A stretch of DNA of 64,000 nucleotides, from assembly GCF_030504985.1 (NCBI RefSeq), contig NZ_JASERU010000017.1, positions 19,480 to 83,479 on the forward strand. The letters run 5' to 3'. The DNA comes from Fulvimonas sp. R45 (lineage in GTDB: Bacteria > Pseudomonadota > Gammaproteobacteria > Xanthomonadales > Rhodanobacteraceae). Below, piece after piece: positions 18,499 through 27,419 of the stretch (its first letter is position 1; every line of letters begins with the position of its first letter). The notes beneath the pieces are model-generated. The model did no database searches and was not told the origin of the DNA. It saw only the letters and a list, made by a program, of their open reading frames with translations. A program made the position numbers and the translations under genes.

Positions 18499-19935
18499 AT
18501 GCACAAGTCTTTCCGTCACCTCACCGGCGCGGCACGTCCGCTGGCGCTGGCCACGCTGGGCCTGGCCGTCGCGGCGGGCCTCGCCCTGCCGACGGGCGCG
18601 CAGGCCAGCGCGTTCCAGCTGAAGGAAGACAGCGCCAAGAGCATGGGCCGCGCCTACGCCGGTTCGGCCGCCGCCGGCGGCGACGTGTCGGTGGTGGCGA
18701 ACAACCCCGCGGCCATGACCGAATTGAACGGCACCTACTTCCAGGCCGACGTCACCGCAATCAATTTCAGCGCCACGTTCAACGGCTCGGCGCACGACGC
18801 GCTGGGCCGCCCGATCAGCGGCGGCAATGGCGGCGACGCCGGCACCACGCTGCCGGTGCCCGCGTTCTTCATCGCCACCCAGGTCGGCGACCGCTGGCAC
18901 ATCGGCGGCGGCCTGACCGTGCCGTTCGGCTTCCAGACCGAATACGACCGCAACTGGGTCGGCCGCTACAACGCGTTGAAGACCAAGCTGGAATCGCTGG
19001 ACGCCACGCTGTCCGCCTCCTACGACGTCACCGACAACTTCACCCTGGGCGCCAGCGCGATCGCCCAGCGCACCAGCGCCGAGCTGACCAGCGCGATCAA
19101 CTTCAACATGGTCGGCATGGGCCTGGTGCAGCAGGGCGTGGCGGCCGGCAAGATCCCGGCGCAGATGGCGCCCGCGCTGCTGCAGCAGATCGGCGCGCTG
19201 GTGCCGCCGGGCAGCGACGGCTACGCGCGCATCAAGGGCGACGACTGGGGCTTTGGCTGGCAGGTCGGCGCGCTGTGGAAGCTGAGCCCATCCGACCGCC
19301 TGGCGCTGGACTACCACTCGCGCATCAAGCACAAGATCGGCGGCACCGCCAACTTCACCGTGCCCGACAACGTGGCCTACCTGCTCGGCACGCCGACCGT
19401 GGCCGGCCTGCTCGGCGGCGCGGTGCCGTTCACCCACACCACCGGCAACGCCAACCTGACCACGCCGGCCAGCGCCACCGCCAGCTACTGGCACCAGGCG
19501 GAGAAGTTCGGCATCGGCATGGACCTGTCCTGGACCCAGTGGAGCGTGCTCAAGCAGCTGGTGGTGAACTACGCCAACCCGGCGCAGCCGGCCACGGTGG
19601 AGCCGTTCAACTGGCGCGACACCTGGTTCGCGTCGATCGGCGGCGACTACTACGTCAACGACAGGCTGACCCTGCGCGGCGGCCTGGCGGTGGACACCAC
19701 GCCTACCCGCGCCGCCAACCGCGACCCGCGCGTACCCGACTCCACCCGCAAGTTCGTCACCGTGGGCATCGGCTACAAGGCCAACGACCACTTCGAGATC
19801 AACGCCTCGTACGCGCACATCTTCGTCAACCAGGCGCACGTCAACGGTTCGACCAGCTCCACCGGCGACGTGCTGGCGGGCAACTTCGACGACTACGGCA
19901 ACCTGCTCAGCGTGTCGGCGCAGTACAAGTTCTGA
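18499..19935 (+). CDS. Outer-membrane transport protein, FadL/OmpP1/TodX family
   Basis: The 478-residue protein has a long signal peptide ending near ALPTGAQASA, then the FadL hallmark AFQLKEDSAKSMGRAYAGSAA and NNPAAMTELNGTYFQ, which form the N-terminal hatch. The rest alternates as beta-barrel strands and ends in Phe (SVSAQYKF), as required for barrel assembly. The family lets hydrophobic molecules (long-chain fatty acids, aromatics) cross the outer membrane. A CAGGAG ribosome-binding site precedes the ATG. It is monocistronic, ending at a clear terminator at 19962-19991. The substrate cannot be read from sequence. Confidence 0.92.
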   Translation: MHKSFRHLTGAARPLALATLGLAVAAGLALPTGAQASAFQLKEDSAKSMGRAYAGSAAAGGDVSVVANNPAAMTELNGTYFQADVTAINFSATFNGSAHDALGRPISGGNGGDAGTTLPVPAFFIATQVGDRWHIGGGLTVPFGFQTEYDRNWVGRYNALKTKLESLDATLSASYDVTDNFTLGASAIAQRTSAELTSAINFNMVGMGLVQQGVAAGKIPAQMAPALLQQIGALVPPGSDGYARIKGDDWGFGWQVGALWKLSPSDRLALDYHSRIKHKIGGTANFTVPDNVAYLLGTPTVAGLLGGAVPFTHTTGNANLTTPASATASYWHQAEKFGIGMDLSWTQWSVLKQLVVNYANPAQPATVEPFNWRDTWFASIGGDYYVNDRLTLRGGLAVDTTPTRAANRDPRVPDSTRKFVTVGIGYKANDHFEINASYAHIFVNQAHVNGSTSSTGDVLAGNFDDYGNLLSVSAQYKF

Positions 19936-19961
19936 TCGCGCAGGCGAGAGGAACGCACCGG

Positions 19962-19991
19962 AAGCCTCCCCGTCCGCGGGGAGGCTTTTTT
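19962..19991 (+). terminator. Rho-independent terminator after the FadL-type gene
   Basis: AAGCCTCCCCG-TCCG-CGGGGAGGCTT followed by a T-run forms an 11-bp stem with a 4-nt loop, 26 bp past the stop codon. Confidence 0.93.
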
Positions 19992-20076
19992 GTGCCGGCG
20001 ATCCGCGCCATGCCGTGAGGCCGCATGCCGGGCGGGGGCCTGGTGGCTTCGACGCGCGTTGCCCGGGCGCCCGGCA

Positions 20077-20718
20077 TCAATGCCAGTGCGTGCCGGAGGC
20101 GCGCCCGGCCGGGGGCCTGGCCGTCAACCGGTCCAGCGCGTCGCTGCAGGCCGCCTTGATCAGCGCGCAGGCCCCGGCGGCCGACCGCCCTCCGGACAAC
20201 AGGCGGAACATCGGGTAGCTCGTGAGCGCGAAGATGAGGTCGGCGGCGTCCCGCCGCTGGCCCGCCGTCGCGGGCAGCTGCATTCTCTCGAGCAGGGCCG
20301 CAACCGCCCGCCGCCGTCGCTCGTTGCGTTCCGACAAAGCCCGGGCCAGGTCGGGGTCGGTCGCCATCGCATCGTGCAGGCGGCCGACCGCGGCATCGCC
20401 GGACCAGAAATCGCAGAACACTTCGGCCAGGCGCATGAGGCCTTCCCGCGGGTCGGGGTCGGTGACGACATCGGCGATGCGTCCCAGGCGGCCGTTCCTT
20501 GCCAGGACGTCGAACACGGCCTCCAGCAACCCGCCGCGCGAACCGAACTGCTTGTAGACCGTGAGCCGGGTGACCCCCGCCGCCGCCGCAACGCTTTCCA
20601 GCGAAAACACCGTCATGGGATTCGCGCGCATGAACGCGGCGGCCGCCTCGATGACCGCCTGGCGCCGGGCCTCGGCGGCTGCCGCCCGGGCGCGGCTCAC
20701 GTAGGGGCGTGGGGTCAA
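20077..20718 (-). CDS. TetR-family transcriptional regulator
   Basis: This 213-residue regulator has the TetR helix-turn-helix at about residues 30-60 (VFSLESVAAAAGVTRLTVYKQ then FGSRGGLLEAVF) and an all-helical ligand domain after it. A TTG start at 20718 was chosen: GAGGAG lies 8 nt upstream (20727-20732 on the complementary strand), and the first ATG is inside the DNA-binding domain. A longer TTG start at 20763 and a GTG at 20700 are alternatives. It is divergent from an alpha/beta hydrolase gene, its likely target, with a 33-bp inverted repeat between them. Confidence 0.88.
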   Translation of the reverse strand: MTPRPYVSRARAAAAEARRQAVIEAAAAFMRANPMTVFSLESVAAAAGVTRLTVYKQFGSRGGLLEAVFDVLARNGRLGRIADVVTDPDPREGLMRLAEVFCDFWSGDAAVGRLHDAMATDPDLARALSERNERRRRAVAALLERMQLPATAGQRRDAADLIFALTSYPMFRLLSGGRSAAGACALIKAACSDALDRLTARPPAGRASGTHWH

Positions 20719-20823
20719 GGCTGGAACTCCTCGGCTTCGACGGCCCGTGCAGGGTAGCGACAAGCGGGCCGCCGGCCCAGTCGCCGACCATCTTGACTTC
20801 CGGCGTCACGCTATTTGAGTATA

Positions 20824-20856
20824 CGGCTTGTAATTCTAAAAACGAATTCGAAGCCG
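20824..20856. promoter_or_regulatory. 33-bp inverted repeat, candidate TetR operator
   Basis: Arms of the form CGGCTTnnAATTC and GAATTnnAAGCCG (13 bp each, two mismatched positions) flank a 7-bp A-rich centre in the AT-rich gap between the TetR and hydrolase genes. Position and symmetry suggest operator use. Confidence 0.6.
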
Positions 20857-20963
20857 TTGTGCGCTCCCCGCCAAGGATCGCGCCACGCCGCTACGTCCCG
20901 CCTGCAGCGTTTGGGATGGAATTTCTAAGCGCCCCGCTGCTGACACCCGACCAGAGGCAAACC

Positions 20964-21989
20964 ATGAACAGCATGTATCGGAACCTGGGCTGCACCGTGC
21001 TCCTTGCCGGGGCGTTCGGCCTGGCGCCGGCCCGCGGCGCCGATCCGGCCGCGACGCCACGACGCATACCGGACAGCTACGCGCATGCGGGCACGCGGGT
21101 CGACATCGGCAACGGCCGCCACCTCAACCTGCGCTGCACCGGCAGCGGAGCGCAGACCGTCATGCTGGAAGCCGGCGCGGTCGCCGATTCCTCCACCTGG
21201 TTCAAGGTGCAGCCGCTGCTGGCCCCGGTCGCCCGCGTATGCGCCTACGACCGCACCGGCTATGGTTTCAGCAGCGAAGGACCCCTGCCGCGGGACCTCG
21301 ACGCCGACGTATCGGACCTGCACGCGCTGATCCGGCATGCCGGCATCAAGACGCCGCTGGTGCTGGTGGGGCATTCGCTGGGCAGCAACATCGTGCGGGA
21401 GTATGCGAGCCGCTACCCGGCCGACGTGAGTGCCATGGTTCTGGTCGACCCGCCCGCGCAGGACATCGCACGGTATGCGCCCGCCTGGCAGAAGGACGAG
21501 GACGCCCTGTCGGCGCAACGGTTCGCATTTCTCGACCGCTGCGCGGCGGCCGCCGAAAAGGGCAAGCTCCCTTCCGCCGCCCCGGACCTGCACGATTGCC
21601 TCGGCGACGCCAACCCGCTGGCGAGCGCGAAGGTCAATGCGGCGGACCTGGCCCGCATGTCGAAGCCGGCGTTCTGGCATACGGTGCTGTCGGTACTCCA
21701 CGACAACGTCGGGGTGTTCAAGCAGCCGGTGCCGACCCGGGAGACGCACGGGTCGACGCCCCTGATCGTGCTGTCCGCCGACAACACCTATGCCGACGCC
21801 CTGCCCCGCGACCGCAAGGGGCTCGAACAGGCCCGCGCCCGGACCCAGGCGCAGATCGTCGCCACCTCGTCGCGCGGAACGCTGGTGCGGGTCGCCAATA
21901 CCTCGCACGAGATCCAGGCCGACCAGCCGGGTGCGGTGGTCAAGGCGGTCGAACAGGCCTTGCAGCTGACCGGGCACCCGCCCAGGTAG
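20964..21989 (+). CDS. Secreted alpha/beta hydrolase
   Basis: The 341-residue protein begins with a signal peptide (MNSMYRNLGCTVLLAGAFGL... cleaved near ARGA). Hydrolase features: CAYDRTGYGFS after strand 4, nucleophile elbow VGHSLGSN (Ser near residue 139), an acid candidate in VLSADNTY and the His in ANTSHEIQADQP. It is related to periplasmic or secreted lipase/epoxide-hydrolase-like enzymes; the substrate is unknown. It is divergent from a TetR regulator and probably induced by that regulator's ligand. The gap after it (21990-22238) holds only a solo end of the dispersed repeat. Confidence 0.87.
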   Translation: MNSMYRNLGCTVLLAGAFGLAPARGADPAATPRRIPDSYAHAGTRVDIGNGRHLNLRCTGSGAQTVMLEAGAVADSSTWFKVQPLLAPVARVCAYDRTGYGFSSEGPLPRDLDADVSDLHALIRHAGIKTPLVLVGHSLGSNIVREYASRYPADVSAMVLVDPPAQDIARYAPAWQKDEDALSAQRFAFLDRCAAAAEKGKLPSAAPDLHDCLGDANPLASAKVNAADLARMSKPAFWHTVLSVLHDNVGVFKQPVPTRETHGSTPLIVLSADNTYADALPRDRKGLEQARARTQAQIVATSSRGTLVRVANTSHEIQADQPGAVVKAVEQALQLTGHPPR

Positions 21990-22170
21990 CGCTGTTACAG
22001 GTCGTTGCCGCACGCGTGGCGGCAACGGCGGGGCTCACACCCGGCGCTCGATCTCGTCAGGCATGCGAACCCAGCCATGCATCCATTCCCCGTGCACCGA
22101 GAAGGCAGGCCGGGAACGAAGGATCTGCGAAGGCCGATGGTATGCCACGAAGCCTCCATGCCGGACGTCG

Positions 22171-22185
22171 TGAACAGGCTCTGAG
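22171..22185 (-). repeat. Solo terminal repeat of the ~267-bp dispersed element
   Basis: TGAACAGGCTCTGAG matches the right-hand end of the complete elements (TTGAACAGGCTCTCAG) with one mismatch. No companion end is present within several hundred bases, so this looks like a remnant. Confidence 0.5.
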
Positions 22186-22238
22186 GCGCCCCCGCTCGAC
22201 GCCGGCGATTGCACGGCGCTACCGTGTCTCGCAGGGAA

Positions 22239-23654
22239 TCATCCGCGCCGGAGCAGCAGACCCAGCATCCGCCGGAAGCGCTTGCCGTAGGGCGGGTTGA
22301 GCAGTCCGGCGCCGTTCCAGCGCGCCTGGCGGAACACCGGCTTCAGGTGCGAGAAGGTGCGGAAGCCGGCTTCGCCGTGGTAGCCGCCCATGCCGGAGGC
22401 GCCCACGCCTCCGAACGGCAGCTCGTGCTGGGCGATGTGGTAGAGCGTGTCGTTGACGGTGACGCCGCCGGCGTGGGTGCGCGCCAGCACGGCGTCGATG
22501 CGCGCGCGGTCGGTCTCGAACAGGTACAGCGCGAGCGGGTGCGGGCGGGCGGCGACGTGGGCGATCGCCTCGTCCAGCGTGTCGTAGGGGACCAGCGGCA
22601 GCAGCGGGCCGAAGATTTCCTCGCGCATCACGGCCATGTCGTCGCGGACGTCCGCCAGCAGCACGGGCGGCAGCAGGCGGCGGACGGGATCGGGCGCGGC
22701 GTTGGCCAGCGGCTCGATGCGGGCGCCGGCGGCCGCGGCCTCGTCGCGCAGGGCCGACAGCCGCGCGAAGTGGCGGTCGGTGGCGATGCTGGCGTATTGC
22801 GGGTTGCGTGCGAGGCCGGGGTACAGCCTGGCCACGGCGGCGCGTGCCGCGGCGACGAAGGCCTCGACCTGCGCGCGCGGCAGCAGCACGTAGTCGGGCG
22901 CGATGCAGGTCTGCCCCGCGTTGACCAGCTTGCCGAGCAGGATGCGTTCCACCGCCTGGCCGAAGCGCGCGCCGGGGCCGACGATGGCGGGCGACTTGCC
23001 GCCCAGTTCCAGCGTCACCGGGGTGAGGTGGGCGGCGGCGGCGCGCATCACCTGGTGGCCGACCGCGGTGGAGCCGGTGAACAGCAGGTGGTCGAACGGC
23101 AAGGCGGCGAAGGCCTGCGCCACCTCGGCGTCGCCGGTGACGACCGTCACTTCGTCGGGCGGGAAGGCGTCGGCCACCAGCTCGGCGAACAGCGCGGAGA
23201 AGCGCGGCGTGTACTCGCTCATCTTCACCATCGCGCGGTTGCCGGCGGCCAGCGCGTCCACCAGTGGGCCGACGGCGAGGTAGAGCGGGTAGTTCCACGG
23301 CACGATGATGCCGACCACGCCGCGCGGCTGCGGCCGCAGCTCGGTGCGCGCGGGCAGGAACAGCCAGTCGGCGGGGCGGCGCTTCGGCTTCATCCAGCGC
23401 CGGCCGTGGCGCAGCGCGTGGCGGATCGCCGAGAGGCTGGGGAAGACCTCCAGCAGCGCGGTCTCCTCGGCCGGGCGGCAGCCGAAGTCGGCCTGGATCG
23501 CGGCGGCGATGGCATCGCGGTGTGCCAGCAGCAGGTCGCGCAACGCCTGCAGCCGGCGCGCCCGCTGCGGCCACGGCGGCGACGGCGCGGCCGCCTGCGC
23601 GAGGCGCAGGCGCTGGAAGCGGGCGGCGAGGTCGGCGTCGTCGGGACGATTCAT
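22239..23654 (-). CDS. Coniferyl-aldehyde-dehydrogenase-type NAD(P)+ aldehyde dehydrogenase
   Basis: The 471-residue enzyme carries the ALDH motifs: GIIVPWNYPLYLAVGPLVDA, cofactor-loop FTGSTAVG, Glu in VTLELGGKSPAIV and the catalytic Cys in NAGQTCIAPDYV. The overall pattern and length match coniferyl aldehyde dehydrogenases and related enzymes that oxidise aromatic or long-chain aldehydes to acids. It is the last gene of a five-gene minus-strand block and starts 8 nt after the TonB receptor stop. The C-terminus has LPFGGVGASGMGGYHGEAGF, as expected. True substrate is not known. Confidence 0.9.
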   Translation of the reverse strand: MNRPDDADLAARFQRLRLAQAAAPSPPWPQRARRLQALRDLLLAHRDAIAAAIQADFGCRPAEETALLEVFPSLSAIRHALRHGRRWMKPKRRPADWLFLPARTELRPQPRGVVGIIVPWNYPLYLAVGPLVDALAAGNRAMVKMSEYTPRFSALFAELVADAFPPDEVTVVTGDAEVAQAFAALPFDHLLFTGSTAVGHQVMRAAAAHLTPVTLELGGKSPAIVGPGARFGQAVERILLGKLVNAGQTCIAPDYVLLPRAQVEAFVAAARAAVARLYPGLARNPQYASIATDRHFARLSALRDEAAAAGARIEPLANAAPDPVRRLLPPVLLADVRDDMAVMREEIFGPLLPLVPYDTLDEAIAHVAARPHPLALYLFETDRARIDAVLARTHAGGVTVNDTLYHIAQHELPFGGVGASGMGGYHGEAGFRTFSHLKPVFRQARWNGAGLLNPPYGKRFRRMLGLLLRRG

Positions 23655-23662
23655 GGCGCGGC

Positions 23663-26137
23663 TCAGAACTTCGCCTGCAGTTCCACGCCCCACGTGCGCG
23701 GCGGCGTGATGCTGGCGTAGGGCGTGCCGAACACGCTCTCGGTGATGTTGTTCACGCCGGTGACGTAGCGCTGGTTGAACAGGTTGCTGGCGTACAGCGC
23801 CACGCCCCAGTGGTCGTCCGCCGCGTTCCAGCCCAGCCGCGCGTCGGTGCGTTGCTGCGCCGCGCCGACGCTGAAGTTGGGGCTGATCTGGCAGGTGCCC
23901 TGCAGGCGCGAGTCGCTGTTGCAGCGCGACTTGCCGCGGTAGGCGTGGGACAGGTCGAAGCTCACGTCGCCGCCGGCCACGCCGTGCCAGGTATAGGCCA
24001 GGTGGGCGGCGTAGGAGTACTTCGGCTCGCCGGTGGGCTGGCCGTCCAGGTCGGCGCCGGAGGGTGCGGTGGCGTTGCGGTAGGTGGCGTCGATGTAGGC
24101 GGCGTTGAGGCCCAGCTGCAGCGCGTCGACCGGCTGCCACTGCAGCTCGACCTCCAGGCCCTTGGCCTGCTGGTTGCTGCTGCTGACCAGATAGCGCGGC
24201 ACGCCGGAGCCGGCGCTGTTGGGGTCGAGCGTCAGCGACTGGCGGTTGTCGTAGCGGTAGTAGTAGGCGGAGGCGTTGAGCAGCAGGTGCTGGTCCGGGA
24301 ACACGGTCTTGAGGCCGGCCTCGTAGTTCCACACCTTCTCGGGCGCGAAGTGCGAGCCGATCTGCACGCTGTTGTAGCCGCCGGCCTTGTAGCCCTTGGT
24401 GACCGACACGTAGCCCATCACGTCGGGGGCGAACTTGTAGTCGAGCACGGCGCGCGGGCTGATGTCGTTCCAGCGGTTGCGGGTTTTCACCAGCATGCCG
24501 ACCGGGGCGCCGCTGGAGGGGCTGAAGATCACGTTCTGCTGGAACGCGGCCAGCGCGTACTGCGCTTCGGGCGGCAGCATGGCGAGGATGCCGGCGGCGT
24601 CCAGCGCCTGCACGGTGGCGTCGAACTGTGGCGCCTGGCGCGGCATGTTGTACCAGGAGAAGTCCTTCTGGTCGCGGGTGAAGCGCGCGCCGGTGGTGAG
24701 GTTGAGGCGGTCGGTGAGGTGCCAGATCACATCGCCGTAGGCGGCGTAGGCCTTGAAGTGGCCGTCGTTGCTGATCGCCTCGTGCCACGGGTCGCCGAGC
24801 AAGCTGTACGGCAGGCCCATCGCGCCCAGTGCGCCGCTGATGTCGGTGAGCGGCGTGCCCGCGCCCATCACGTTCTGCGCCAGCGTGTCGAGGCTGTCGG
24901 TGAAGATGTCGGTCTGGCTGCTCTGGCGCGCCTGCTCGCTGTACCAGCTCACCCCAGCCACCCAGTCGACCAGGTCGGTGTTGCCGGCCAGCTTGAACTC
25001 CTGGTACCAGCTGTTGTTGTGCTCGACGTTGGCGGTGTCGAGGTAGTCGACGATGTGGTTGGTGCCGTCGTAGTCGCCGCGGTTGACGGTGTCGAAGTTG
25101 CGCCATGCGGTGGTGGAGGTGAGGCTGCCCCAGCCGAAACCGTGGTCGACGGTGAGCGTGGCGCCGTCGAAGCGGCGCTTCTCGATCGGATTCACCGTGT
25201 CGTTGTACAGCGGTGCGTGCAGCGGGTTGAGGTAGGCGGAGGGATCGGCAGGGAACGGCGCGCGCTGGTGGGTGTCGTCCGACAGCGCGATCAGGCCGAA
25301 GGCGGGATGCGGCGGCTGCTTCAGCTGCTCGTGGTCCCAGGCCAGCAGCACGCGGGTGTCCTTGCCGAGGTTCCAGCGGTACACGGCGCGCGTGCCCCAG
25401 TCGTCGTCCTTGCCGTAGCGCTTGCCGGTGGCGGCGTCCTTCACCCAGCCGTCGCTCTGGTTGTCCAGCACGCTCACGCGCAGCGCCATGTCCTGGTTCA
25501 GCGGAATGTTGACCAGGGCGTCGCCGTAGCGCTTGCCGTAGTTGCCGAAGCGCAGGCGCGCCCTGGCCTCGAAGCGGTCGCTGGGCTCGTTGGTGACGAT
25601 GGAGATCGCGCCGGCGGCGGCGTTGCGTCCGAACAGCGTGCCCTGCGGGCCCTTCAGCACCTCGATGCGCTTGATGTCGTTGAAGGCCAGCAGCGCGCCG
25701 CCGGAGCGCGCGGCGTAGACGCCGTCGATGTAGACGCCCACGGCGGACTCGGTGCCGATGCCGAAGTCGTCGGTGCTGATGCCGCGCAACTCGTAGCTGG
25801 GCTGGGTGGGCTGGTCGCCGCCCACCACCAGGCCGGGCACGAAGATGCTCATCTTGCTGAGGTCGGTGGCCGCCAGCGTATCCACCTGCTTGGCGGTGAC
25901 GATCTGCAGCGGGATCGGCACGTCCTGCATTTCCTGCGCGCGGCTCTGCGCGGTGACGGTGATGGCGCCGAGCTGCTGCACCTTGTCGGGCTTGCGGGCG
26001 GCCGTATCGCCGTTGTTCCGCGCCTGGTCCTGCGCGGGGCCGGCCAGGGCTGGCAGCGGCGCGAGCAGCAGCAGCGCGGTGCCACCGTAGAGCAGGCGGC
26101 GCAGGTGGGTGGACAGCGGTCGCAGGCGCATGGTCAT
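23663..26137 (-). CDS. TonB-dependent outer-membrane receptor
   Basis: The 824-residue receptor has a signal peptide (MTMRLRPLSTHLRR... LLLLAPLPALA), a short TonB-box-like region (LGAITVTAQ), a plug domain (VPIPLQIVTAKQVDTL through IEVLKGPQGTLFGRNAAAGA) and a 22-strand-type barrel ending in Phe (GVELQAKF). It resembles receptors of the broad class annotated for ferric siderophores, but many such proteins import other compounds. It lies between a dihaem cytochrome lipoprotein and an aldehyde dehydrogenase, so a carbon substrate is plausible. An AAGGGGAG ribosome-binding site supports the start at 26137. Confidence 0.93.
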   Translation of the reverse strand: MTMRLRPLSTHLRRLLYGGTALLLLAPLPALAGPAQDQARNNGDTAARKPDKVQQLGAITVTAQSRAQEMQDVPIPLQIVTAKQVDTLAATDLSKMSIFVPGLVVGGDQPTQPSYELRGISTDDFGIGTESAVGVYIDGVYAARSGGALLAFNDIKRIEVLKGPQGTLFGRNAAAGAISIVTNEPSDRFEARARLRFGNYGKRYGDALVNIPLNQDMALRVSVLDNQSDGWVKDAATGKRYGKDDDWGTRAVYRWNLGKDTRVLLAWDHEQLKQPPHPAFGLIALSDDTHQRAPFPADPSAYLNPLHAPLYNDTVNPIEKRRFDGATLTVDHGFGWGSLTSTTAWRNFDTVNRGDYDGTNHIVDYLDTANVEHNNSWYQEFKLAGNTDLVDWVAGVSWYSEQARQSSQTDIFTDSLDTLAQNVMGAGTPLTDISGALGAMGLPYSLLGDPWHEAISNDGHFKAYAAYGDVIWHLTDRLNLTTGARFTRDQKDFSWYNMPRQAPQFDATVQALDAAGILAMLPPEAQYALAAFQQNVIFSPSSGAPVGMLVKTRNRWNDISPRAVLDYKFAPDVMGYVSVTKGYKAGGYNSVQIGSHFAPEKVWNYEAGLKTVFPDQHLLLNASAYYYRYDNRQSLTLDPNSAGSGVPRYLVSSSNQQAKGLEVELQWQPVDALQLGLNAAYIDATYRNATAPSGADLDGQPTGEPKYSYAAHLAYTWHGVAGGDVSFDLSHAYRGKSRCNSDSRLQGTCQISPNFSVGAAQQRTDARLGWNAADDHWGVALYASNLFNQRYVTGVNNITESVFGTPYASITPPRTWGVELQAKF

Positions 26138-26269
26138 CCCGTTTCTCCCCTTGGCATTGCCGCTCGCCGCGCGAGCGTGTGGCTGGATTCGCCGGCCGCC
26201 CCCGCGGCGGCTCAGAGCTTGTGAAGATGGGTCATCCATGGCCAGGCTGAGAGTTTGAAAACCCGAACC

Positions 26270-27409
26270 TCAGTGCACGATGTCGCAGTTGCCCTTCAGC
26301 GAAAGGATCCATGCCCGGATCAGCGCCATGCCTTCGCGGTCCACCGTGCTGCGGCCGATCTCCGGCATCATCACGCCGGGCCGGGTGGAGGCGAGCCGGT
26401 GCATCAGGATCGACTCGTCCGGCTTGCCGGGCACGATGTCGAACAGGCGCCCGCCGGTGGCGGGACCGGCCGCCTCGGGCGACTTGCAGATGCCGAGGCG
26501 GTGGTTTTCCGGCGTGTCGTGGCCGAGCGAGAAGCCGGTGACGCTGGCTACGCCGTTCGGGTTGTGGCAGTACGCGCAGTTGATGTCGAGCCAGGCGCGC
26601 GCGCGCGCGTCGAGCGAGGCGCCCGGGTCGCGCCAGTTGGCGTCGCGCGGCACCTCGCCCAGCTTCGGCAGGCCGGTGAGGTAGCCGACCGCGGCCAGGT
26701 GCTGGAGCTGGTTCTCGCGCCCCTTGCCGTAGTCGTAGTCGCGGTTCAGGTGGCGCGACCACGGGCCGATCGGCTGGATCTTGCGGGTCAGCATGTTGGC
26801 TTCGTGGCAGGTGACGCATTGGCCTTCGTCGGGCGCCACGTAGTTGAAGTCCTCGCGGCCGCCCTGCGCGTCGACCAGGGTCAGCGGTTCCACCGCGCCG
26901 GTGCGCGCCAGGGTGGCCTCGGTCTGGGCGTCGTTCCACAGGTAGGTGAACGGCGTCCAGCCGTCCTTGCGCAGCACCAGCAGGCGCGTCTCGATCAGGC
27001 GCACGCTGGCCAGGTCGAGGCCCTGGCCGGCGTAGTCGCCGGCGTAGTCCAGCGTGCGCGCCACATCGTCGAACTTGCCGTCGGCGGCGCGCGGGTAATA
27101 GAAGGTCTTGGTGATCACGGTGCCGAGCGGGAAGTCGAGCGGCCCCTCGGCGGTGTACTTCGCCGACGTGCCCTTGGGCATCCAGACCGTGCGCAGCTTG
27201 TGCACGTAGTCGGTGAACAGGTGGCTGTTGAGGTTGTACGGCACCACGCCGTCGTTGAGCACGAGTCTGCCGTCGCGTGCCTCGACCATGTGCCAGTCGC
27301 TGAGCTTCGGCGGCATGCCCTCGGCGTGGAACGACGCCGCGGGCATGCCGCGATGGCAGGCGGACAGCAGGAGCAGCGCCAGCAGCGCGGTGTGCTTCGC
27401 GAATCTCAC
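26270..27409 (-). CDS. SO2930-family dihaem c-type cytochrome lipoprotein (TIGR03806 type)
   Basis: The 379-residue protein has a lipobox (LLLLSAC, Cys18) and two haem-c sites: CVTCH at 198-202 and CAYCH at 278-282, with Met candidates for axial ligation in GVMMPEIGRS. The pattern VPYNLNSHLFTDY, KTFYYPR and TCHEANMLTRKIQPIGP matches the SO2930/TIGR03806 family. That family occurs beside the beta-helix family TIGR03805 in many proteobacteria, and the function of the pair is unknown. Here the beta-helix gene precedes it by only 10 nt. It should be anchored in the periplasm and carry electrons. Confidence 0.88.
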   Translation of the reverse strand: MRFAKHTALLALLLLSACHRGMPAASFHAEGMPPKLSDWHMVEARDGRLVLNDGVVPYNLNSHLFTDYVHKLRTVWMPKGTSAKYTAEGPLDFPLGTVITKTFYYPRAADGKFDDVARTLDYAGDYAGQGLDLASVRLIETRLLVLRKDGWTPFTYLWNDAQTEATLARTGAVEPLTLVDAQGGREDFNYVAPDEGQCVTCHEANMLTRKIQPIGPWSRHLNRDYDYGKGRENQLQHLAAVGYLTGLPKLGEVPRDANWRDPGASLDARARAWLDINCAYCHNPNGVASVTGFSLGHDTPENHRLGICKSPEAAGPATGGRLFDIVPGKPDESILMHRLASTRPGVMMPEIGRSTVDREGMALIRAWILSLKGNCDIVH

Positions 27410-27419
27410 CGGCGGCCCC

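Noticed and set aside
26214..26232. CAGAGCTTGTGAAGAT between the TonB and cytochrome genes as an element end
   Set aside because: Several mismatches to AGAGCCTGTTCAAGAT and no partner end; a decayed remnant cannot be told from chance.
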